From contig NZ_JRHC01000001.1 of NCBI RefSeq assembly GCF_000949475.1, positions 744,001 to 808,000 of the forward strand: a DNA stretch of 64,000 nt, in the 5' to 3' direction. This document shows positions 44,174-51,869 of the stretch, piece by piece (the stretch's first letter is position 1; every line of letters starts with the position of its first letter). This stretch comes from Draconibacterium sediminis (GTDB lineage Bacteria > Bacteroidota > Bacteroidia > Bacteroidales > Prolixibacteraceae). A program made the position numbers and the translations under genes. The notes under the pieces were generated by a model, which saw only the letters and a list, made by a program, of their open reading frames with translations, was not told the DNA's origin and did not search any database.

Positions 44174-45088
44174 ATGATTTCAAAAAGAATTAGTTTAAAA
44201 TTAGTGGCAGTAGTTGCTGTTGCTGCGTTGTTTATGCAGGGACTTACTTCTTGCAATTCTGCACCCAAAAAAGCCGAAGAAAAAAGTACTGAGGTTGAAA
44301 AAGAATTATTTATCGGGCTACAACTCTGGTCGGTAAGAAACAACATGGGAGAGGATGTTGCCGCCACCTTGAAAGCAGTGGGCGAAAGCGGATACAAATT
44401 TGTTGAAACCGCGGGTTATGGCGATGGAAAAATGTATGGCATCGATCCGGTAGAGTTTAAAAACCTGTGTGAAAGTAGTGGCCTGCAGTTTTTGGGAGCG
44501 CACACCGGTCAATCGGTTCCAACTGAAGAAACCTGGGACGAAACCATGGCCTGGTGGGATACCTGTATTGCCGCACACAAAGCAGCGGGTGTAAAATGGA
44601 TCGTTCAGCCATCGATGGGTGGTTCGGCTTACGAAAGTCTCGACGGAATTAAAGCATACTGTGACTATTTTAATGCAGTTGGTGAAAAATGTAATGCCGC
44701 CGGCATTCGTTTTGGCTACCATAATCATGATAAAGAATTTACTACAGAATACGAAGGCAAACCACTTTACGACTGGATGTTGGAATTGACTGATCCTGAA
44801 AAGGTGATGTTTCAGCTTGACCTTTACTGGATTGCAGAAGGTGGTAAAAACGCCGTTGATTATTTTGAAAAATATCCCGGACGTTTTGAGCTTTGGCACA
44901 TAAAAGACGAAAAAGAACTGGGCGAAAGCGGAAAAATGGATTTTGCTTCGGTTTTTGCTGAGCGCGAAAAATCAGGTGCTAAATACGGTATTGTGGAGGT
45001 TGAGCGTTACAATTTCGAGCCGCTTGAAAGCTGTAAAAAAAGCTTTGAGTATTTGAAAACTCAAGATTACGTTGATTTTTACGAATAA
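44174..45088 (+). CDS. Xylose-isomerase-like TIM-barrel lipoprotein
   Basis: 304 residues. Lipobox LTSC at residue 27, so exported. The mature part is a sugar phosphate isomerase/epimerase fold (AP endonuclease family 2): IGLQLWSVRNNM, a GAHTG strand, GYHNHDKEF, a metal-binding acidic pair near QLDLYW, and LWHIKDEK. The fold normally binds divalent metal and isomerises sugars. It may act on glycosides in the periplasm. A strong terminator follows. Confidence 0.82.
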   Translation: MISKRISLKLVAVVAVAALFMQGLTSCNSAPKKAEEKSTEVEKELFIGLQLWSVRNNMGEDVAATLKAVGESGYKFVETAGYGDGKMYGIDPVEFKNLCESSGLQFLGAHTGQSVPTEETWDETMAWWDTCIAAHKAAGVKWIVQPSMGGSAYESLDGIKAYCDYFNAVGEKCNAAGIRFGYHNHDKEFTTEYEGKPLYDWMLELTDPEKVMFQLDLYWIAEGGKNAVDYFEKYPGRFELWHIKDEKELGESGKMDFASVFAEREKSGAKYGIVEVERYNFEPLESCKKSFEYLKTQDYVDFYE

Positions 45089-45112
45089 ACGGAATTATAC
45101 CAATTGAAATAA

Positions 45113-45151
45113 AAAAGCGGTTGCCCGATAAATGTCGGGCAACCGCTTTTT
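45113..45151 (+). terminator. Terminator of the TIM-barrel gene
   Basis: Perfect 16-bp stem (45113-45128 with 45135-45150), loop TAAATG, then T-rich tail. Long and GC-rich. Confidence 0.9.
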
Positions 45152-45202
45152 GTTTTTAGGGAGTATCCTGTCTATATCCAAAAATGTATGATCATTCCGG
45201 AG

Positions 45203-45282
45203 ATCAATTCGTTTACCCTTATCCGCCAGCTGGCGGAAGCGAATTGATTGTTGCTGCTCGGGGTATTCAGCGACAATCAATT
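45203..45282. repeat. Nested palindromic element
   Basis: Three overlapping inverted repeats: ATCAATTCG (45203-45211) with CGAATTGAT (45240-45248); a perfect 16-bp palindrome TCCGCCAGCTGGCGGA (45222-45237); and a 15-bp stem (45242-45256 with 45268-45282, one mismatch). The first and third share the arm at 45242-45248, so they are mutually exclusive. REP- or MITE-like. Open frames across it are chance. Confidence 0.65.
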
Positions 45283-45327
45283 TGCGGATTGGATAATAAA
45301 CCGGAACTCATTCTGTTATCAGAAAAT

Positions 45328-45960
45328 TTAAAACTTCCCAAATTTAAATGTCATTCCCACATTAAAACCTCGCAGTACATCCGGATTGGTATCGTATAAT
45401 TCAATGTCGGAAGTGAGGCGGTAACTTCCGTAGGCTGCCATGCGGAAAAAGCGGGTAAGGTTGAATTCCAACTCTACACCGGGTTCGAAAACAAAAAACA
45501 GGTCAGTGTCGTATTCCTGGTAATCGTGGTAGTAATCCCGGTCCCAGTTGGTGTGTTCTACCAGCGATATTCCTCCCATTCCCACTACAATTGGAAAAGA
45601 AACATGTACAGGTTTTGTGCCTCCAACAATAGGCTCGAAAAATACACCGCCGTAACCACCGGCCAAAAAGAAGCGGTCTTCCGGATTTGACTGGTAGTTG
45701 TGGTACTCCAGGTCGTTAACAAAACCGTATCCGGCCACTCCAATGGCAAATGAGTGGTCGAAAATAAAAGCACCACGCGCTCCGGCAACCATGGCATCGC
45801 GCCCGTCAATTTGAGTATAACCAATTGTAAAAGCACCGTAACCTCCGTTACTTCTTTGGTTCGAAAAAATGGTTTCTACCTCGTGGTTTTGATAATCGTC
45901 TTGCGCAAAGGCAAAACCGGCGGCCATTAAAAAGGCCAGTAAAAGTGTTAATGTCTTCAT
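45328..45960 (-). CDS. Small outer-membrane beta-barrel protein
   Basis: 210 residues with a signal peptide (1-20, ending FAQD). Glycine/aromatic alternation (GYGAFTIGYTQIDG, GYGGVFFEPIVGG) and a C-terminal GFNVGMTFKFGKF, the pattern of eight-to-ten-stranded outer-membrane barrels ending in an aromatic residue. Last in a run of surface genes. Specific function unknown. Confidence 0.65.
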   Translation of the reverse strand: MKTLTLLLAFLMAAGFAFAQDDYQNHEVETIFSNQRSNGGYGAFTIGYTQIDGRDAMVAGARGAFIFDHSFAIGVAGYGFVNDLEYHNYQSNPEDRFFLAGGYGGVFFEPIVGGTKPVHVSFPIVVGMGGISLVEHTNWDRDYYHDYQEYDTDLFFVFEPGVELEFNLTRFFRMAAYGSYRLTSDIELYDTNPDVLRGFNVGMTFKFGKF

Positions 45961-45991
45961 TTTTCTGAATGTGTTAAATAGTTGTTTTGGC

Positions 45992-46483
45992 TTAAAAATG
46001 ATATTTTATGGTAAAGGCAAAATCGAATAGTTCGAGGTCGAAAAAATCGCGTCCCAGCACATCAACATAAGGTTTTACCTCGAATCCGATGGAGAGCGGT
46101 ACCTCGTAGAACAGGTATTCAACGCCAACAACGGCGTCGACACCTGCCAGCAGTGCTGTTCGTTCTTCGTACCAGCTGGTATTGTTTTGCACATAGTGTT
46201 TGTCCCATTGTTCGTAACCGAAATGGACTCCCAGTCCGTAGAACAGCGATAATTGCTCGGAGAAGGTAAACAGATCGTACTCGTGAAATTCTTTCATTGC
46301 ATGTAGCTGAATCCCATCGTCGCGGGTGGCCAAAAGGAATTTGTACGAATTGGCATCGTCGGTGTAAAAGCGGTATTCGAAACCCGCCGAGTATCCACCG
46401 CGGATACCGATTGCTTTATCAAAAGTTTGAGCAGACAAGGCCAGTGGCAGGCAAAATAACAAGATAATGAGGAAACGTTTCAT
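45992..46483 (-). CDS. Small outer-membrane beta-barrel protein (OmpW/OprF-like size)
   Basis: 163 residues, signal peptide 1-18. Alternating strands (GIRGGYSAGFEYRFY, LSLFYGLGVHFGYEQW) and C-terminal IKYHF, the aromatic terminal residue recognised by BAM. Same strand as the neighbours, 31 bp after the DUF2807 gene's downstream end. No family is assigned. Confidence 0.65.
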   Translation of the reverse strand: MKRFLIILLFCLPLALSAQTFDKAIGIRGGYSAGFEYRFYTDDANSYKFLLATRDDGIQLHAMKEFHEYDLFTFSEQLSLFYGLGVHFGYEQWDKHYVQNNTSWYEERTALLAGVDAVVGVEYLFYEVPLSIGFEVKPYVDVLGRDFFDLELFDFAFTIKYHF

Positions 46484-46494
46484 AGTGGTTATTT

Positions 46495-47211
46495 TTAGTT
46501 TTCGCTGATTACACTGCCTGAGCCCGAAATATGGGTTTCAATGTCCGGATTCCCGGAATAAAATACATTCCCGCTTCCTGAAATATTTGAGCGAAGGTGC
46601 CGCGAAACAGTAACATACATATCGCCCGATCCGGATGTGGAAGTGGTGCAATTGTACAGATCGAGCTGGTGGGCATCAATCGTTCCCGATCCGCTGATTA
46701 CAAAATCAGCATCGTCGGCAAAGCCCGAGAATTCAATGGTTCCCGATCCTGAGAGTAAAGCATCAACTTCTTCGGCTTCAAAGGCAGTAACTATACTTCC
46801 CGATCCGGACAGGACTACATCCATTTCGTTGCTCACAAAATAATCGGTGGTAATAATTCCCGATCCACTTTGTTTAATCCCTCGCAGGGTTGGAGTCGAG
46901 ATAAATACTTCCATGGGTAAACGGTTTTTCAAATTCCGGATTCCTTTTACATCAATGTGCAAAGTTTCGCCCGAAACATACGTTTCAATGTACTGCAACA
47001 GGTTTTCCTCGGCACTTATTAACACATCGTGGCTTTGTGCTTCGGTAATGTGTACCTCAAAATCTCCAGATGATTTTACTTTTTCAAAGGAGGTAACAAT
47101 ACGGCTTTCCGATTCGCGGATTCCATTTCCTTCAACAGTAAATTCATCGATACAACTGGTGGCGCTAAAGAATATAGCAAGCCCACAAATGAATAGTTTA
47201 ATCGTTTTCAT
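46495..47211 (-). CDS. DUF2807 (GIN) head-domain lipoprotein
   Basis: 238 residues. Lipobox TSCID near residue 20. The body is a right-handed beta-helix made of repeated SGSG turns (KQSGSG, VLSGSGS, LLSGSGT, VISGSGT, STSGSG, NISGSG, HISGSG), the hallmark of the DUF2807 family. Likely surface-exposed or periplasmic adhesin of unknown partner. It lies in the ECF sigma operon neighbourhood. Confidence 0.85.
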   Translation of the reverse strand: MKTIKLFICGLAIFFSATSCIDEFTVEGNGIRESESRIVTSFEKVKSSGDFEVHITEAQSHDVLISAEENLLQYIETYVSGETLHIDVKGIRNLKNRLPMEVFISTPTLRGIKQSGSGIITTDYFVSNEMDVVLSGSGSIVTAFEAEEVDALLSGSGTIEFSGFADDADFVISGSGTIDAHQLDLYNCTTSTSGSGDMYVTVSRHLRSNISGSGNVFYSGNPDIETHISGSGSVISEN

Positions 47212-47357
47212 AACAAGTAGTTTTCTGGTGGGAAGTTTGCTTAATTGTTTTCATGGCTTTGGCAAACAATTCCCGTGTGGTTAATAATTGTTTTCTTTCT
47301 GCTTTTAAAAGACAGGTGTTTTTGGGAGAGGTTGCAAAATGCGTGCTAAAAATTTAT

Positions 47358-48455
47358 TTAATAGGTGGTACGCAGGTTAATATTGCCCGAGTTCGCCCTG
47401 ATATAAAGCTTTTCAGAAGGATTTTGTGTTTCTCTAAAATTTCCGGTAATCTTTATTTCATTTTCTTTTTCATCCAGCACGTCTTCCTTTTCTATTGAAA
47501 AATCGGAGTCAAAACTTACATCAGCTTTTGTATGCTGAATATCGAAACTGAATGCTGATTCGCTGTTAAAATACAGGTTAATGTCGGTTGACCGCGATTC
47601 GATATTTACGCCACTAAAATCAGCCTCGGTTCCTTCCATTTCAATATCTCCGTATTCCGCCTGAATTTTTGCGCGGTCAACAAGCTTGTTTATTCGGAAC
47701 GTGGTAAAACTGCTTTGTGCATCAAGAAGTTCAATCTGGCGGATTCTGAATTTATCGCGGCGCGATGACGCCGAAAGGCTTTCCACTTCCTGGAACTCAA
47801 ACTCGGTTGATTTGCTTTGCAGGTGTATGGTTCCCATTTCTTTGGTGAACAGCTCGCTGAAATTACAATCAAGGCGCCCCTTTTCTATTTTGTTGATGGT
47901 GGCATCTGCAAAGTTCAGCGTAAGATTCAGGTGGCGGAAATCGTGAGCTTTCATGTTTCCATTCGACAGGGTGATGTCGGCTTCTCCCTTGTAGTCGCCA
48001 ATGTAGATGTCGCCAAATTTATTGTCCACTTTCAAGCGGTTCGAGTCGGGCAGCCAAACCGTGTAATCCACCTGGATATTTCCATCCGAGCTTAGTAAGG
48101 TCTCCTTAAACTTTTTGATCTCGCGGCCCAGTGTGCCCAGGTTTTTTTCAACTATTGTGCGCACTATCAGGTAGTGTTCGCTGTTGGTAATGTCAAAATC
48201 AATCTCTTCAATCGATTCTTCCAGCTTCGACAGTTTTTTTTCTTCAACCCTGATGTTGATGAGGAATTTTACCGAGTCCTTGTCCCAGCTCTTGAAATCG
48301 ATTTTCCCGTATTTGTTGGTAATTTCAATTTGTGTTTCGGGTGTAATGGCATACGATTTCCGAATCTCTTTGGTGTCGGTAAACTGGGCATTTACCAATA
48401 ACGGAGCAAGTAAAACAAACAATCCGGCAACTAATTTCCACTTTATTTTTATCAT
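47358..48455 (-). CDS. DUF4097-like beta-helix surface protein
   Basis: 365 residues, signal peptide 1-23. A beta-helix of short rungs (ITNKYGKIDFKSW, VDNKFGDIYIGDYKGEAD, IQAEYGDIEMEGTEAD), similar to the DUF4097/adhesin group. It is downstream of the sigma/anti-sigma pair, 13 bp from the anti-sigma gene. Proposed role in envelope stress or adhesion is inference. Confidence 0.7.
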   Translation of the reverse strand: MIKIKWKLVAGLFVLLAPLLVNAQFTDTKEIRKSYAITPETQIEITNKYGKIDFKSWDKDSVKFLINIRVEEKKLSKLEESIEEIDFDITNSEHYLIVRTIVEKNLGTLGREIKKFKETLLSSDGNIQVDYTVWLPDSNRLKVDNKFGDIYIGDYKGEADITLSNGNMKAHDFRHLNLTLNFADATINKIEKGRLDCNFSELFTKEMGTIHLQSKSTEFEFQEVESLSASSRRDKFRIRQIELLDAQSSFTTFRINKLVDRAKIQAEYGDIEMEGTEADFSGVNIESRSTDINLYFNSESAFSFDIQHTKADVSFDSDFSIEKEDVLDEKENEIKITGNFRETQNPSEKLYIRANSGNINLRTTY

Positions 48456-48468
48456 TTTTCCTCCTTGT

Positions 48469-48975
48469 CTAACATTTAACCTGGTTCAGCACATCGTCGC
48501 AAAGTTGCAGCCTGTATCGGTTGTTTTCAATCATTGCTTCAATTACGCTTTTATTCGAAATATTTTCTTCCAAATCGTTTTTAAGCAGCTGGTACATACC
48601 TTCCAGTTCGTTTAAATCGGTTTCAATTTCGTGTTTCAGCTCCGGAAAAGTATAGTAACATTTTTGTATTTCTTTCAGTTTCTGATTCACCTGCGACGAG
48701 TAAAATGCTTCAGCTTCGATTAGTTCCTTTAGTTCCGGATCTGCATTCTCTGCAAGGCGCACAGGATTGTTCAGATTGTTTTGCCAAAGTATCACTCCCG
48801 TTGCGATTAGAATAACCGCTACAGCTGCTGCGCGAATAAAATAGTGGCGCAGCGAAACAACTTTTGTCTCCTTTGTGGCAGTGTTAATTTTGTCCCACAC
48901 TTCCGGCGATGGTGTTCTGAAATCGAACTCCCCGCGGTTTGCTTTTATAAATTCCTCTAATCTATTCTTCTCCAT
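48469..48975 (-). CDS. Putative anti-sigma factor (membrane)
   Basis: 168 residues. N-terminal cytoplasmic domain (1-43, with a SPEVWDKIN motif), one membrane helix (about 46-64), and a periplasmic helical coiled coil with two cysteines. Located 5 bp after the ECF sigma gene, the usual place of an anti-sigma factor that holds its sigma until a signal arrives. No zinc-binding HxxxCxxC motif is present, so it is not of the ZAS type. Confidence 0.7.
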   Translation of the reverse strand: MEKNRLEEFIKANRGEFDFRTPSPEVWDKINTATKETKVVSLRHYFIRAAAVAVILIATGVILWQNNLNNPVRLAENADPELKELIEAEAFYSSQVNQKLKEIQKCYYTFPELKHEIETDLNELEGMYQLLKNDLEENISNKSVIEAMIENNRYRLQLCDDVLNQVKC

Positions 48976-48980
48976 ATGGC

Positions 48981-49559
48981 TTATATTTTATCCATAGCAT
49001 CTCCATGGGTTTGTTTTAATAGTTCAACAACACGGCGTTTGGCGCGCATAAACTGGGTTTTCGATGTTGATTCTTTAATCTTCAGTATTTGCGCAATTTC
49101 GCCGTGATCGTACCCCTCGAGCAGATAAAGTGAAAAAATCATTCGTCCGCCTTCGGGTAATTGTTCCATTGCCTGTGTAATATTTGCTATTGTATATTCC
49201 GGCTCGTATTCGTTGTTTTCCTCTTCACTGTCGTAGTCGTAAATCTCCTCGCAATAGGTAAGATCCACTTTTCGTTTGTTAATGGCATTAATGCAGGTAT
49301 TTACAACTATTCGTTTTAGCCACGACCCGAAATTCGATTCGTAACGGAACGATTCCAGTTTGGTAAATGCCTGTGTAAATGCTTCCTGCAACATGTCTTC
49401 GGCCTCCTCCCGGTTATTCATCATCCGGTAACAAATATTGAACATGGCTTTAGAGTACAATCCATATAGCTCGTATCGTGCCCGGTTATCTCCCTTCTTA
49501 CTGGCCTCGATAATTTTTTTATGTATGTGCTCTTTTTGTCTCAACTGTTCATCTTTCAA
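48981..49559 (-). CDS. ECF-type RNA polymerase sigma factor
   Basis: 192 residues from TTG at 49557-49559. Sigma region 2 (AMFNICYRMMNNREEAEDMLQEAF) and region 4 (EGYDHGEIAQILKIKESTSKTQFMRAKRRV) are clear. The upstream ATG at 49646 is rejected because the gene's own -7 box (49635-49642) lies downstream of it. Directs RNA polymerase to envelope-stress or surface genes; the operon ends with surface beta-helix and barrel genes. Confidence 0.88.
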   Translation of the reverse strand: MKDEQLRQKEHIHKKIIEASKKGDNRARYELYGLYSKAMFNICYRMMNNREEAEDMLQEAFTQAFTKLESFRYESNFGSWLKRIVVNTCINAINKRKVDLTYCEEIYDYDSEEENNEYEPEYTIANITQAMEQLPEGGRMIFSLYLLEGYDHGEIAQILKIKESTSKTQFMRAKRRVVELLKQTHGDAMDKI

Positions 49560-49634
49560 TTTTAATGACAGGAATATTTTGCAGTGGTTGCAAAATGCAG
49601 GATTTCTTTTTTTGATATGGAAAACAATCTTAAA

Positions 49635-49642
49635 CAAAAATA
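49635..49642 (-). promoter_or_regulatory. Candidate -7 box for the sigma factor operon
   Basis: TATTTTTG on the minus strand, about 75 bp before the proposed TTG start. It decides against the ATG at 49646. No obvious -33. Confidence 0.4.
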
Positions 49643-49668
49643 CCATTCAAAATTTAATTCATTTTGAA

Positions 49669-49697
49669 TTGTAGAAAGAATAAAATATTTATATTTG
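49669..49697 (+). promoter_or_regulatory. tRNA-His promoter
   Basis: TTG (49669-49671), 18-bp spacer, TATATTTG (49690-49697), 16 bp before the tRNA 5' end. Very good match to TTG-N18-TAnnTTTG. Confidence 0.8.
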
Positions 49698-49713
49698 CAC
49701 CCGCAAACAAAAT

Positions 49714-49788
49714 GGTGGTTGTAGTTCAGTTGGTTAGAACGCCGGATTGTGGTTCCGGAGGTCGTGGGTTCAAATCCCATCATCCACC
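49714..49788 (+). tRNA. tRNA-His (anticodon GTG)
   Basis: Cloverleaf with D-arm GTTC-AGTTGGTTA-GAAC, anticodon stem CCGGA/TCCGG with loop TTGTGGT (anticodon GTG), T-arm with TTCAAAT, and the extra G at -1 (49714) facing C73 (49788), the histidine identity feature. The acceptor stem has a U5-U68 mismatch. CCA is not encoded. Confidence 0.95.
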
Positions 49789-49792
49789 CGAT

Positions 49793-49823
49793 AAAAGCTT
49801 CAGATTTTTCTGAAGCTTTTTTT
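49793..49823 (+). terminator. Terminator of tRNA-His
   Basis: 12-bp stem (49793-49804 with 49809-49820), TTTT loop, T-run to 49823. Confidence 0.85.
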
Positions 49824-49842
49824 ATTTCTGTACATTTAGCAC

Positions 49843-50394
49843 ATGCAAATAACCACAATAATTCTTGCCGGCGGCTTAAGTAAACGAATGGGCACCGACA
49901 AAGCCTTGTTGGAACTCGATGGAAGAACTTTGCTCGAACGTGCAATAGACCTTTGCAAACCTTTTTCTTCTGAGTTACTAATCAGTTCAAATCATCAGGC
50001 TCACACAACTTTTGGTTACCCTGTTATCGAGGACGAGATTAAAAACTGTGGACCGATTGGCGGCATTTATTCCTGTTTAAAGCGCTCTTCAAATGATTGG
50101 AATTTAGTGTTGAGTGTTGACACCCCTTTTGTTCAAAAAAGTTTTATTGACTTTTTGAAAGAAGAAACCCGCAATTTTGAGGCAGTGGTTCCGGTTCATG
50201 AAGGAAAGAAAGAACCATTGATTGCATTTTACCATAAAAGTACATTGCCGGAAATTAGAACAATGATAGAGGGTGGTGATTATAAACTTCATTTTCTTTT
50301 GCAACGGCTTAATACAAACTTTGTAGAGTCGGGGGAGTGGTTGGAAAAGTATCCCAAATTATTTCAAAACCTGAATTGTCCAGAAGATATATAA
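49843..50394 (+). CDS. mobA: Molybdenum cofactor guanylyltransferase
   Basis: 183 residues. Attaches GMP to molybdopterin to make the bis-MGD cofactor used by DMSO reductase-type enzymes. N-terminal ILAGGLSKRMGTDKAL is the nucleotide-binding motif. CGPIGGIYSCL and SVDTPFV supply further nucleotide and metal contacts. The PsrA/PhsA-like enzyme at 58386 needs this cofactor. No other moa/moe genes are in the window. Confidence 0.9.
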   Translation: MQITTIILAGGLSKRMGTDKALLELDGRTLLERAIDLCKPFSSELLISSNHQAHTTFGYPVIEDEIKNCGPIGGIYSCLKRSSNDWNLVLSVDTPFVQKSFIDFLKEETRNFEAVVPVHEGKKEPLIAFYHKSTLPEIRTMIEGGDYKLHFLLQRLNTNFVESGEWLEKYPKLFQNLNCPEDI

Positions 50395-50475
50395 TAATAT
50401 GTTATATAGCTTGTTTTAGACAGAACAATTATTATATCTTTATAACCCTCAACTTTGAACCTAATAAATATTATT

Positions 50476-50922
50476 ATGAAACTCAAAACACTCATTCTTT
50501 TTGCACTGATTCTTACTCTTTTTAGTTTTAAAAGTGAGAAAACAAAACTCAACGGTACATGGAAACTTATCAGCCAGGAATTGGTAAGGAACGGGCAAAG
50601 CCAGATATCAATTCTGGATCAGGCCAATGGCAGTCAACTAAAAACCTGGTCGGATAAATATTTTATGTTTGTTGGCGCCAGTGTACACGGGCAACAAAAG
50701 ATGCATAATTTTGGTGGTGGAACCTACGATTTATCGGGGCATCTTTATACCGAAGAAGTTCTCTATCACAATGTGCCTTCTTTCCTTGGAAGAAAAGTTC
50801 AACAATATCTCGAAATAAAGGGAGATACCCTATATTAGGTTTACCTGTTTTCTCCACTCGATGAAAATGGCAATTATGACAAGGACAATTGCAACATAGA
50901 AAAATACGTTCGTGTCGATTAG
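50476..50922 (+). pseudogene. Lipocalin-like secreted protein interrupted by an in-frame TAG
   Basis: The frame starts at ATG 50476 with a signal-like hydrophobic head and GTWKLISQELV, a lipocalin-like first strand common in Bacteroidota small proteins. An in-frame TAG at 50836-50838 ends it after GDTLY (120 codons). The same frame then continues for 27 sense codons (VYLFSPLDENGNY ... YVRVD) to a TAG at 50920-50922, giving a normal-looking C-terminus. A CAG to TAG change, a recent nonsense mutation or a base-calling error fits best. Confidence 0.55.
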
Positions 50923-51029
50923 GTAGGGGTGTTTCGTTAAATTCCAAAGTTTTTTGTTAGTAATTAGAAGTCACCTTTGTGCAAAGATGGCTTCTAAAAT
51001 TAACCTAATTGATTTTTATCATTACGGAA

Positions 51030-51719
51030 TCATCCAAAATCTGAAATGCTCTTCAGGCGTTTTTTATCGGCAATAAGAATGTCCTTTCCAAATATTTTAA
51101 TGATTTCATCTTTCCTGAATTCAGATAAGGTGCGGATCACATTTTCAGTCGTCATTCCGATATATTCGGCAATTTCGCGCCTCGAAATGGGAAGTTCAAA
51201 CTCATCCTTTTTATATATGTAGTCGGAAAAATACAGCAGTACATGCGCAATGCGTCCTTTCAGGTGTTTGCGTTTTATCTCCAGGTTGTCGAGGATAATT
51301 TTATCGGTCATCTGACTAATATTCGACATCATATCCATCGCAAACAGTGCATTTTCTTCGGCATATTTTCGCACCACATCCAATTGCAAAATACAAACCG
51401 TAGTTTGCTCAATGGCCGTAACTGAATATTTGTACTGTGTGGATGAAAATACCGACAAAAGGCTGACAAAGTCGAAAGGTTTCGAGAAACTGATAATTTG
51501 GTCTTTGCCGTCGATTGAAGCTTTTGAGAGTTTCACCAACCCTTTTTTCATGTATACAAATTCTGTAATCGGGTCGCCTTCCTGTATAATCGATTCTCCT
51601 TTAGAGTAACTTCTTTCTACTTTTAAATCGCAAATATTGGTGAGTTCATCACTTTTTACATGTGCAAAAAAAATGTTTTTTAACTGGCAATATTCGCAAG
51701 TGCAAGATGTGTTTCCCAT
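51030..51719 (-). CDS. Crp/Fnr-family transcriptional regulator
   Basis: 229 residues from ATG 51717-51719. Cyclic-nucleotide-like sensor domain (GESIIQEGDPITEFVYMKKG), long dimer helix and a C-terminal winged helix (ISRREIAEYIGMTTENVIRTLSEF). Cysteines 6, 8 and 11 near the N-terminus could bind an Fe-S cluster as in FNR, though spacing differs from E. coli. An in-frame ATG at 51752 would add 11 residues. The divergent gap carries an FNR-like palindrome at 51785-51796. Confidence 0.85.
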   Translation of the reverse strand: MGNTSCTCEYCQLKNIFFAHVKSDELTNICDLKVERSYSKGESIIQEGDPITEFVYMKKGLVKLSKASIDGKDQIISFSKPFDFVSLLSVFSSTQYKYSVTAIEQTTVCILQLDVVRKYAEENALFAMDMMSNISQMTDKIILDNLEIKRKHLKGRIAHVLLYFSDYIYKKDEFELPISRREIAEYIGMTTENVIRTLSEFRKDEIIKIFGKDILIADKKRLKSISDFG

Positions 51720-51784
51720 AGCCCGGTTTACTCGTGTTTCATTAACCCGCAATGTACCAATTTATTATGATATTTATTACTCTC

Positions 51785-51796
51785 TGATAATTATCA
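51785..51796. promoter_or_regulatory. FNR-like operator
   Basis: Perfect palindrome TGAT-AATT-ATCA, the core of TTGAT-N4-ATCAA, with outer bases C and T instead of T and A. It is between the regulator and the sulfide:quinone oxidoreductase operon, which are divergent. Confidence 0.6.
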
Positions 51797-51869
51797 TAGC
51801 AGGTTTTACAGCACATTGTTCGCCCGCACATAACTTTAAAACGCAGATAAACCAATAGAACGATTCAAA

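Noticed and set aside
45095-45399. Small ORFs on both strands over the palindromic element
   Set aside because: They exist because of the palindromes and have no family resemblance or start context.
49560-49646. ATG at 49646 as the sigma factor start
   Set aside because: A -7 box lies downstream of it, so that codon would not be transcribed from this promoter. TTG 49559 gives a normal ECF length.
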